Shown: positions 8,943 through 19,200 of the stretch, piece by piece
Layout of the letters: the number at the start of each line of letters is the position of its first letter
How positions within the stretch are numbered: position 1 is the stretch's first letter
NCBI RefSeq assembly: GCF_014217605.1
Contig: NZ_CP043639.1
Coordinates: 1,573,501 to 1,637,500 of the forward strand
From: Sphingomonas sp. NBWT7
Lineage (GTDB): Bacteria; Pseudomonadota; Alphaproteobacteria; Sphingomonadales; Sphingomonadaceae
Direction of reading: 5' to 3'
DNA: 64,000 bases
Program-made: the position numbers and the translations under genes
The notes under the pieces: generated by a model
Database searches by the model: none
What the model was told of the DNA's origin: nothing
Seen by the model: only the letters and a program-made list of their open reading frames with translations

Positions 8943-9311
8943 TTACAGCAGCCGCGCCTGCGCCTCCGTCGTCTCGCACGCCGCGCGCCGGAACGCTGCG
9001 GTCGGATCGACACAGGGGATGTCCGGCCGCTTGCCGTCGAACAGCTCTGCCAGCGTCACGATCTGCAACCGGGGATAGCTCTTGCCCGTCGCCTCGGCGC
9101 GAAACACCCCCACCGCCGCCGCCTCGCGCTCCATCACCTTCGTCGGCAGCGCCTTGGTAATGGACACCCCGATCGGCGCCTTCTCGCGCTCCATCGCCGA
9201 GTGCAGGTCGCGGATCATCTGCACGGCGACGTTTTGGCTGCCCTTGACCGAGATGAGCGCTGAGCGCGATGAATTGGTTCCTCGGTCGAAAACGACCAAA
9301 ACAGCGTGCAA
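8943..9311 (-). pseudogene. DNA methyltransferase, C-terminal remnant
   Basis: The frame read leftward from about 9290 to the stop at 8943 gives SALISVKGSQNVAVQMIRDL, then APIGVSITKALPTKVM, YPRLQIVTLAELFDGKRPDI and a tail with PTAAFRRAACE. This matches the conserved C-terminal tail of site-specific adenine/cytosine-N4 DNA methyltransferases of the DPPFNSN type. No ATG opens the frame; its upper end (about 9265-9311) no longer resembles the family and marks the junction with foreign sequence. The N-terminal end of the same kind of gene lies at 10382-10616 in the same orientation. Together they are the two ends of one destroyed gene. Confidence 0.75.
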
Positions 9312-9385
9312 GTATCCGAATTGATCCAGATTTCCACACGCTGCGTTCGGCGAATTACTCAGCTTTGTGAGGCGTCGCCAAGTGC

Positions 9386-9547
9386 TTAAGGCTTCTGGTT
9401 CTGTGACATCACCGATGCGCCGAGTGATTTCCGCTCGGCTACCGTCAGCGATTTCCCGCGCATCGCCTTGCTGGCGATCGATGTGACAGTTTTGCCGCTG
9501 TCACGCGGCGTCGGCGGTTTCCCGCGACCTTTCCTTGCCATTGACAT
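9386..9547 (-). CDS. Very small basic protein in inserted cassette
   Basis: A 53-codon frame starting MSMARKGRGKPPTPRDSGKT and ending SLGASVMSQNQKP. It is highly basic, with a helical second half (AERKSLGASVMSQ). Small basic ORFs like this are common in phage and plasmid-derived DNA. The start could be the ATG at 9547 or 9541. A perfect 9-base inverted repeat spans its start region and may be its operator. It shares strand and cassette with the 9649-10221 gene. No function can be assigned, and its reality rests only on composition and position. Confidence 0.45.
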   Translation of the reverse strand: MSMARKGRGKPPTPRDSGKTVTSIASKAMRGKSLTVAERKSLGASVMSQNQKP

Positions 9548-9583
9548 TCAATCGCAAAATTGACGGTTTCGCCACGATTGAAT
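9546..9583. promoter_or_regulatory. 9-bp inverted repeat at the start of the small cassette gene
   Basis: ATTCAATCG at 9546-9554 is matched by its exact complement CGATTGAAT at 9575-9583 with a 20-base spacer. It overlaps the start codon of the 53-residue gene. This could be a repressor site or the edge of an inserted element. Confidence 0.4.
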
Positions 9584-9589
9584 ATGTAT

Positions 9590-9629
9590 GGCCCCGGCGT
9601 GTCGGCCGGGGCCTGCCGGTCTTACCGGC
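9590..9629 (-). terminator. Two consecutive perfect hairpins downstream of the 9649-10221 gene
   Basis: GGCCCCGGC (9590-9598) pairs with GCCGGGGCC (9605-9613) around a 6-base loop, and GCCGGT (9615-9620) pairs with ACCGGC (9624-9629) around CTT. Both lie just after the stop of the minus-strand gene. A clear T-run is missing on the minus strand, but position and symmetry fit a transcript end. Confidence 0.5.
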
Positions 9630-9648
9630 TAGTTACCTAACAATGCCG

Positions 9649-10221
9649 TCACGCTGAACCACCTCCCTCCGTACTAGACTGGGAGTTAAGTTGCGGGTGC
9701 GAGGGGGTTGCCGCCCCCTCGTCCCGGTCGGTTGGTTTGGCCGGAGCCTCCCCAATCTCGTCAAGGGGCAGTTCATCCCCCATAAGTGCGTCAAAATCGG
9801 CCTCGTTCAGCTTCCACACTCGCCCTTCAAGCCGAATACGCTCGGCCTCCTTTAGGCGGGAGAGTTGAGGGCTCAGGCTAGTGCGCGCGATGTCGAGTCG
9901 CCCCCACTCCTGCCGGAAATGAACAAGCAATTCGTTTGCCGTAGCGCCGTTCGCGAAGCGTTCTGCAAGCGCACGAACGATCATCTGCTTCATCGTCATG
10001 TGTTGCGCATCTGGATGTGCAAGACGCGCGTGATATGCCGCTGATCGCTCGCTGGCATCATTGCCCGATGCCGCGATGGGATCGCTCGTCATCGCAGCGA
10101 TACCAGCTTCAATCTGGCGAAGTTCCTTCTCTATACCACGCATGGTCGTGCGCACCGCCTCGAGTCGACCACTCAGGTCGGCACGGCGCTGACGCAGCAT
10201 ACGAAGCGAATCGGTTTCCAT
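9649..10221 (-). CDS. Hypothetical coiled-coil / winged-helix protein in inserted cassette
   Basis: Not recognised. From the ATG at 10221 the protein has 190 residues; an ATG at 10272 would add 17. The first 45 residues (METDSLRMLRQRRADLSGRL...) are heptad-like and probably form a coiled coil. Residues about 82-140 (MKQMIVRALAERFANGATAN, then SLSPQLSRLKEAERIRLEG, then VWKLNE) look like a winged-helix domain with a recognition helix and wing. The tail is acidic and proline-rich. This suggests a DNA-binding accessory protein from a phage or plasmid. Base composition is lower in GC than the neighbours. It lies between the two ends of the broken methyltransferase gene. Confidence 0.65.
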   Translation of the reverse strand: METDSLRMLRQRRADLSGRLEAVRTTMRGIEKELRQIEAGIAAMTSDPIAASGNDASERSAAYHARLAHPDAQHMTMKQMIVRALAERFANGATANELLVHFRQEWGRLDIARTSLSPQLSRLKEAERIRLEGRVWKLNEADFDALMGDELPLDEIGEAPAKPTDRDEGAATPSHPQLNSQSSTEGGGSA

Positions 10222-10254
10222 CGCAAGCCCAGATACGCAAAGATCCGAAAGAGT

Positions 10255-10271
10255 TGCAACCCATCGTTGCA
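10255..10271. promoter_or_regulatory. Inverted repeat between alternative starts of the 9649-10221 gene
   Basis: TGCAAC-CCATC-GTTGCA is a perfect 6-base dyad with a 5-base centre, placed just before the preferred ATG at 10221. The flanking A/T-rich stretch (10276-10310) could hold the promoter. It may be an autoregulatory operator, in line with the winged-helix reading of the protein. Confidence 0.35.
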
Positions 10272-10381
10272 CACAACTTTCAGATAATTTTTTTCTGGAC
10301 TCCTTTTGTTCTCGGCGGCTCGAGGGTCGCCAGCAAATCTAATTCTAAACGGCGGGCTTTTGTCGCGCAGTTCGCACAATC

Positions 10382-10616
10382 TTATCGTGTTTGCCCAGCC
10401 GTTGCCCGGTCGTTCCAGTGCCACGTGTCCTCGAACGGCTCCATCTGCGCGTCCGATTGCGTGCCGGTCGGTGATCGGAACAGGATGTTGTAACTGGTAT
10501 TCGAATTGAACGGCGGGTCGAGATAGACGAGGTCGACGCTCTCGTCGCGCACGTGCGCGCGTAGCACGTCCAGATTGTCGCCCCCGTTTGTCGGCGCGCT
10601 AGAGCCGGTTGGTCAT
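10382..10616 (-). pseudogene. DNA methyltransferase, N-terminal remnant
   Basis: The ATG at 10616 reads MTNRL and then hits TAG at 10599-10601. After a frame change the sequence resumes as [20 protein letters not shown] followed by YLDPPFNSNTSYNILF, the start of a methyltransferase with the catalytic DPPF motif (motif IV). It continues through EPFEDTWHWNDRA and then diverges at about 10395 into low-GC sequence. The gene therefore has an early stop and frameshift, plus loss of everything between motif IV and the C-terminal tail now found at 8943-9290. The S-adenosylmethionine-binding motif and the target-recognition region are missing. It cannot encode an active enzyme. Confidence 0.8.
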
Positions 10617-10709
10617 CGCCGCACTGTAGCGCCGCTGCGCCGCGCGGCAATCGACCCACTCGCAACCCCGCGCCCCTCTTCCTACATTGCCGGCCTATCC
10701 TCCCGACCG

Positions 10710-10724
10710 GAACGGAAGTAGAAC
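10710..10724. promoter_or_regulatory. LexA (SOS) box upstream of uvrA
   Basis: GAACGGAAGTAGAAC has two GAAC half-sites with a 7-base spacer, identical in form to the box in front of recA. It ends 8 bases before the uvrA ATG, so bound LexA would cover the translation start region and probably the promoter exit. Confidence 0.85.
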
Positions 10725-10732
10725 CCGCCTTT

Positions 10733-13648
<2,916 letters not shown>

Positions 13649-13684
13649 GCTAGCGGCGGAATAGAAAGCCTACTACCGTTCACT

Positions 13685-13858
13685 ATGCCTCTGCAACTTT
13701 ACCCGAAAGCAAAGTCTGCCATGATCGAGGCACTGCGGAATGGAATTCCGCATGTCAGGGTAAAGGATGGCAAATTCCTCGAGACGATTACGGCATTCCT
13801 TGCCGCTTGGCAGGCTAATGCGGTGCTCCCATCGACAGGCAAGCTACATGAAAAATAA
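13685..13858 (+). CDS. Probable N-terminal part of a frameshift-split protein
   Basis: A 57-codon frame, MPLQLYPKAKSAMIEALRNG to LPSTGKLHEK, that stops at TAA 13856-13858 directly after an A5 run. One extra A in this run, or a -1 slip on AAA, would join it without a break to the next frame at codon 13855 (ITSYIGERPFVEFIVETLSR). The combined product would be about 429 residues. The frame ends helical (FLETITAFLAAWQANAVLPS). It lies 36 bases after uvrA in a low-GC island. It is either the first part of a pseudogene, an artefact of one base, or the upstream product of a programmed frameshift. Confidence 0.6.
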   Translation: MPLQLYPKAKSAMIEALRNGIPHVRVKDGKFLETITAFLAAWQANAVLPSTGKLHEK

Positions 13859-13971
13859 CCAGTTACATTGGCGAACGCCCCTTCGTTGAGTTTATCGTAG
13901 AGACGTTAAGCAGAGAACTTAGTGACGGCTTTGATTACAATCCGGAGTCCGGCACGAAGCCTCTAATTGAA

Positions 13972-14973
13972 ATGGCAGGCTACACAGATGTGCCTGCGTG
14001 TGCTGACAGGCTTGTGAGCCTTTTTGAGACTCTTCCTTGGCACTACAGTATTGCGACGCGACTGCCTGAGGGGCTCATTCCGGACGAGATATGCCAAAGT
14101 CGGACGCTATCTTTGGGAGACGGCACGTTCCTCACTGAGCCTGACATGCTATTTAAACAACAATCTCGACTATCTCATGACAACCCCCGGGTGGAGAGCA
14201 GAGCAAAAGGTTCGGGTATTCTGACGAAGCTAGCGGTGGGTTCGACAGCATGGCAAGACGGTAGCAGCTATTTCGTCAAACAAGATGACGGAATAGTCGG
14301 AATATACGGCGGCGGTACCCTGATGGAGAATACTGAGCGCAGCCTTGAAAGCTTCATTGGCTTAGGTCTCGCAACCAAGTTATTCAGATATGAATATCGT
14401 TATGAGAATCCTCAATTAACGTCTAGCTGGTTTATCCACCAGCAAGAAGTAGAGAGATGGCGTTTCTTTACTCGCATTGAAGTCAGCGAGGGTATTCGAG
14501 AGATCCTACGCCACACTTCTTCCTTTAAATTTGCAGATAGTTATCCTGAGGAGCACAGGATACCATGGCTGGAAGGCGCTTTGGAGCGGGCCAACTTGAT
14601 CATATCCTCTCCCAACAGTAAAACTTTACAACTTGCAACAAAATGGTTCTTTGATAGCTTCAAAGGCACTGATGATACTTTAAAATACATAAGGTTGATG
14701 GTTACAATAGAAATTCTTCTTGGAGAACACGCGGATACATCAAAAGCAAGCCTGGGTGAACTTTTGGGCAATAGATTGGCGTATCTAATTGGCAAGAACC
14801 ATCAAGACAGAGCTGAAGTACTAAACGAGTTTAAGAAAATATATGGAGTTCGCTCTAGCATACTCCATCATGGTAAGCACAAATTAAGCTCCTTAGAACA
14901 TAGTTATATTTCTCGACTAAGAACATATTGTGAGCGCGCAATCACAGAGGAATCTCGTTTGATAATTGCTTGA
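13972..14973 (+). CDS. Low-GC hypothetical protein with Apea-like HEPN C-terminus
   Basis: From the first ATG the protein has 333 residues, but the same frame stays open and protein-like from 13855 (39 more codons, none a standard start). This argues that the real N-terminus is the 13685-13858 frame joined by a -1 shift. The C-terminal 70 residues, with LAYLIGKNHQDRAEVLNEF, IYGVRSSILHHG and SYISRLRTYCERAI, resemble Apea-like HEPN domains. RSSILH (R294-H299) fits the HEPN RNase motif R-x4-6-H. HEPN proteins often serve as RNases in toxin-antitoxin and anti-phage systems. Base composition is far lower in GC than the flanks, indicating horizontal origin. Function is unproven. Confidence 0.65.
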   Translation: MAGYTDVPACADRLVSLFETLPWHYSIATRLPEGLIPDEICQSRTLSLGDGTFLTEPDMLFKQQSRLSHDNPRVESRAKGSGILTKLAVGSTAWQDGSSYFVKQDDGIVGIYGGGTLMENTERSLESFIGLGLATKLFRYEYRYENPQLTSSWFIHQQEVERWRFFTRIEVSEGIREILRHTSSFKFADSYPEEHRIPWLEGALERANLIISSPNSKTLQLATKWFFDSFKGTDDTLKYIRLMVTIEILLGEHADTSKASLGELLGNRLAYLIGKNHQDRAEVLNEFKKIYGVRSSILHHGKHKLSSLEHSYISRLRTYCERAITEESRLIIA

Positions 14974-15028
14974 TTCGGGGCATTTGCGCAAAGCCATTTC
15001 TACTTAGCAGTTATCGAGTTGTGGCGGT

Positions 15029-15217
15029 TCACGCCAAGCCCGCCGCCTCCCATAGCGCCTCGTTCATCCGCACCTGCCAGTCCGGCCCGCCCTCGCGAAA
15101 CTTCTCGATCACATCGGGATCGAGCCGCAGCGTCACTTGCCGCTTCGCCGTGCCGCGCAGCGGCGGACGGCCGCGCGCCACGCCGTTCGGGCCGAAATAG
15201 CTCGTCGCCGACTGCAC
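15029..15217 (-). CDS. BrnA/DUF4415-like antitoxin, probably N-terminally truncated
   Basis: The segment RGRPPLRGTAKRQVTLRLDP, DVIEKFREGGPDWQVRMNEA and LWEAAGLA matches the ribbon-helix-helix C-terminal region of BrnA-type (DUF4415) antitoxins, which bind DNA and neutralise BrnT RNases. The start is uncertain: a GTG at 15217 gives 62 residues. Upstream the frame runs into the palindrome-rich repeat at 15238-15365, so the original N-terminus appears to have been replaced. No BrnT-like toxin gene is seen next to it. It may be an orphan antitoxin or a remnant. Confidence 0.6.
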   Translation of the reverse strand: MQSATSYFGPNGVARGRPPLRGTAKRQVTLRLDPDVIEKFREGGPDWQVRMNEALWEAAGLA

Positions 15218-15237
15218 GGCCTTCTGTATCAATCCGT

Positions 15238-15365
15238 ATCGCTGGGCCCGCCGCGGCAAAGCCGCGTCGTCAGCCGGCGCTTGGGCGCCGCTGGCCGGGC
15301 GCGCGCGGGTTCGCTCGTGCGTAGCTGCGCTACGCCCTTGCCGCGCGCGCTGTCCTACATCCCCT
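15238..15365. repeat. Palindrome-rich GC repeat element
   Basis: A chain of short perfect hairpins: CCGCGGC-AAA-GCCGCG, GGCGC-TTGG-GCGCC and GCGTAGC-TGC-GCTACGC, flanked by GCGCGCGC-type arms at both ends. It lies immediately upstream of the antitoxin-like frame and looks like a REP-type intergenic element that invaded the 5' end of that gene. Confidence 0.5.
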
Positions 15366-15414
15366 GTTTCGGTATAACTCCCCCGTCCAGCAACCATCTG
15401 CGAGGACGAAACCG

Positions 15415-15627
15415 ATGTCGCATCCGCTCCCCCTCCCCATCGCCACCGATGGCCCGATCACCGATCCGCACGTCGATGCCGTCCGCCACTGGCAGTCGCT
15501 GGTCGATCTCGGCCTGATCGGCACGCGCACCGAAACCCCGCCCGATGTCGCCGCGAACCGCGACGCGACCGAGCGGCTGTTTCGTGAGATCGCGCGCGAC
15601 CGGCGGCGGCTCGAGCGCGGCTGGTAG
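15415..15627 (+). CDS. Small hypothetical protein
   Basis: A 70-residue frame: MSHPLPLPIATDGPITDPHV, VRHWQSLVDLGLIGTRTETP, then a charged helical end (RDATERLFREIARDRRRLER). A good ribosome binding site (GCGAGGA, 9 bases upstream) supports the ATG at 15415. No family is recognised. It converges with the Lrp-type regulator gene. Confidence 0.55.
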   Translation: MSHPLPLPIATDGPITDPHVDAVRHWQSLVDLGLIGTRTETPPDVAANRDATERLFREIARDRRRLERGW

Positions 15628-15661
15628 CGCGCCGGCCGCTCGCCGCCCGCCCCCGCGCCCC

Positions 15662-16132
15662 TCACCCCATTTCGCGCACCGTCTCCATCACCACATAGGT
15701 CGATGTGCTCGACACGTGCGGCAGCGTCGAGATCCGCTCGCCCAGCACCGCGCGATACGCGCGCATGTCCGCCGTGCGCACCTTCAGCAGATAGTCGAAA
15801 TGGCTCGCGATCATGTGGCATTCCTCCACCTCGGGGATCGCCAGCACGCCGCGGCGGAACGCGTCCAGCGCCGCCTCGCGCGTGTCGGACAGTTTCACCT
15901 CGGTGAACGCGACATGCCCCTGCCCCAGCCGCGCGGGATCGACGATCGCGCGAAACCCGCGGATCACCCCGCGCTCGGTCAGCCGCTTCAGCCGAACCTG
16001 GCACGGCGTCTTGGATAGCCCCACGCGCTGTGCCAGTTCGGTGACGGACAGCCGCCCCTCGCCCTGCAGCACCGCGATGATCCGCCGGTCGAACGCGTCG
16101 AGCTCTTGCGATGCGGCAGGAAATTCGTCCAT
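15662..16132 (-). CDS. Lrp/AsnC-family transcriptional regulator (PutR-like)
   Basis: A 156-residue regulator with an N-terminal winged helix-turn-helix (LDAFDRRIIAVLQGEGRLSV and LAQRVGLSKTPCQVRLKRL) and a C-terminal RAM/AsnC ligand domain (AIPEVEECHMIASHFDYLL and LPHVSSTSTYVVMETVREM). The ATG at 16132 is the natural start. It is divergently transcribed from putA with about 110 bases between the starts. This is the arrangement known for proline-responsive PutR activators in Alphaproteobacteria, so control of putA by proline is the likely role. Confidence 0.88.
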   Translation of the reverse strand: MDEFPAASQELDAFDRRIIAVLQGEGRLSVTELAQRVGLSKTPCQVRLKRLTERGVIRGFRAIVDPARLGQGHVAFTEVKLSDTREAALDAFRRGVLAIPEVEECHMIASHFDYLLKVRTADMRAYRAVLGERISTLPHVSSTSTYVVMETVREMG

Positions 16133-16241
16133 CGATCTGCTTTCACAAAGGCGAAACGGCCGCGCCGACGCTTCGAGATAAGTCGGAAAGCCCGCGCGCC
16201 ATTGCCTATATATCTGCGGTCCCTCCTTGCCGGAACCGCTC

Positions 16242-19200
16242 ATGGCCTCGCTCCCCTCGCTGTTCGCCGATTTCGCCCCGCCGATCCGCCCCGCCACCCC
16301 GCTGCGTGCCGCGATCACCGCCGCCGCGCGCCGCCCGGAGCCCGAGGCGCTCGCCCCGCTGCTCGACGAGGCGACGCTCCCCGATGATGTGAAGGCGCAG
16401 GCGCTGTCGGTCGCCACCAGCCTCATCACCGCGCTGCGCGCCAAGCATAAGGGCACCGGGGTCGAAGGGCTGGTGCAGGAATATGCGCTGTCCAGCCAGG
16501 AGGGCGTCGCGCTGATGTGCCTCGCCGAGGCGCTGCTGCGAATCCCCGACGATGCGACGCGCGACGCGCTGATCCGCGACAAGATCGCCGGCGGCGACTG
16601 GCGCAGCCACATGGGCGACGGCCGCTCCCTATTCGTCAACGCCGCCACCTGGGGCCTGGTGGTGACGGGCAAGCTCACCAACAGCGTCAACGACCGTGGC
16701 CTCGCCGCCGCGCTCACCCGCCTCATCGCCCGCGCCGGCGAGCCGGTGATCCGCCGCGGGGTCGACATGGCGATGCGCATGATGGGCGAACAGTTCGTCA
16801 CCGGCGAGACGATCGGCGAGGCGCTGAAGCGCGCCCGTCCGCTCGAAGCTCGCGGCTTCGGCTACAGCTACGACATGCTGGGTGAGGCCGCGACCACCGC
16901 CGCCGATGCCGACCGCTATTATCGCGATTACGAGACCGCGGTACACGCGATCGGCAAGGCGTCCGCCGGCCGCGGCGTCTATGCCGGCCCCGGCATCTCG
17001 ATCAAACTCTCCGCCCTCCACCCGCGCTACGCCCGCGCGCAGGCGAGCCGCGTGATGGACGAGCTGCTGCCCCGCGTCCGCGCGCTCGCCCTGATCGCCA
17101 AGGGCTACGACATCGGTTTCAACATCGACGCGGAAGAAGCCGACCGCCTCGAACTGTCGCTCGACCTGCTAGAAAGCCTCGCCACCGATCCCGATCTCGC
17201 CGGCTGGAACGGCCTCGGCTTCGTCATCCAGGCCTATGGCAAGCGCTGCCCGTTCGTGATCGACTGGATCGTCGATCTCGCCCGCCGCGCCGACCGCCGC
17301 ATCATGGTCCGCCTCGTCAAGGGCGCCTATTGGGATGCCGAGATCAAGCGCGCGCAGGTCGATGGCCAGGCCGATTTCCCGGTCTATACCCGCAAGATCC
17401 ACACCGACGTCTCGTATCTCGCCTGCGCCCGCCGCCTGCTGGCGAACCGCGACGCGGTGTTCCCACAATTCGCCACGCACAATGCCCAGACGCTCGCAAC
17501 GATCTACGCGCTCGCCGGCTCCGATTTCACGCTCGGCGATTACGAGTTCCAATGCCTCCACGGCATGGGCGAGCCGCTCTACGACGAGGTCGTCGGCGCC
17601 GACAAGCTGAACCGCCCGTGCCGCATCTACGCCCCCGTCGGCACGCACGAGACGCTGCTCGCCTATCTCGTCCGCCGCCTGCTCGAAAACGGCGCCAACA
17701 GCTCGTTCGTCAACCGCATCGCCGATCCCGAAGTGTCGGTCGCCGATCTCGTCGCCGATCCCGTCGCGATCGTCCGCGCCGCCGATACGCCGGGGCACAA
17801 GCACGCCGCGATCGCGCTCCCGGCCGATCTCTATCCCGATCGCCGCAACTCCGCCGGCCTCGATCTCGCCGACGAGTGCACGCTGGCGGCGCTGGCCGAG
17901 ACGATGCAGGCCGGCGCGCACGCGAAATGGCACGCCGCCCCCGCCGATGGGCAAGGCACGCCGCGCCCAGTCCGCAACCCCGCCGACCACCGCGACACCG
18001 TCGGCACCGTGGTCGAGGCATCGCCCGCACAGGCCGCCGCCGCGGCGCGCACTGCCGCTCGTTTTGCCCCCATTTGGTCCCAAAAAGCCCCCTCTGATCG
18101 CGCACAAATGCTCGATTTGGCCGCCGATTCCATGCAGGCGCGCATGCCCGAACTGATCGGTTTGATCGTGCGCGAGGCCGGAAAATCGGTTCCCAACGCC
18201 ATCGGCGAGGTGCGCGAAGCGATTGATTTCCTGCGCTATTATGCCGATCAGGCGCGCCGCACCCTCGGCCCGTCGCACCGCCCGTTAGGCGCGGTCACCT
18301 GCATCAGCCCCTGGAACTTCCCCCTCGCGATCTTCACTGGCCAGATCGCCGCCGCCCTCGTCGCCGGCAACACCGTGCTGGCGAAGCCTGCCGAGGAAAC
18401 CCCGCTGATCGCCGCGCAAGCCGTTGCGATCCTTCACGAATCCGGCATTCCCGCCGACGCGCTCCAGCTGCTCCCCGGCGACGGCGCGATCGGCGCCGCG
18501 CTCGTCGCCGCACCGGAGACCGCTGCGGTGATGTTCACCGGCTCCACAGAAGTCGCCCGCCTCATCCAGCGCGAGCTCGCCACCCGCCTCTCCCCCCAAG
18601 GCACGCCGATCCCGCTGATCGCCGAGACCGGCGGCCAGAACGCGATGATCGTCGATAGCTCCGCGCTGGCCGAACAGGTGGTGGCCGACGTGATCGCGTC
18701 GGCCTTCGACAGCGCCGGCCAGCGCTGCTCGGCGCTGCGCATCCTCTGTCTGCAGGAGGAAGTCGCCGACCGCATCCTGACGATGCTGCGCGGCGCGCTC
18801 CACGAACTGCGCGTCGGTCGCACCGATCGACTGGCGGTCGACATCGGCCCGGTCATCACCGCCGAGGCGCAGGCCGGGATCGAGCATCACGTCGCCGCCT
18901 TGCGCAGTCGCGGTGCGAAGGTCGAATCACTCCCGCTCGGGGAGGAAACGTCGCACGGTACCTTCGTCGCCCCCACCATCATCGAGCTGAAGGATCTCGC
19001 CGACCTCGAGCGCGAGGTGTTCGGCCCCGTCCTCCACGTCATCCGCTTCAAGCGTAGCAACCTCGACGCACTGATCGATCGTATCAACGCCACCGGCTAC
19101 GGCCTCACCTTCGGCCTCCACACCCGGCTCGACGAGACAATCGCGCACGTCACCGCGCGGGTGAAGGCAGGCAACCTCTACATCAACCGCAACGTCATCG

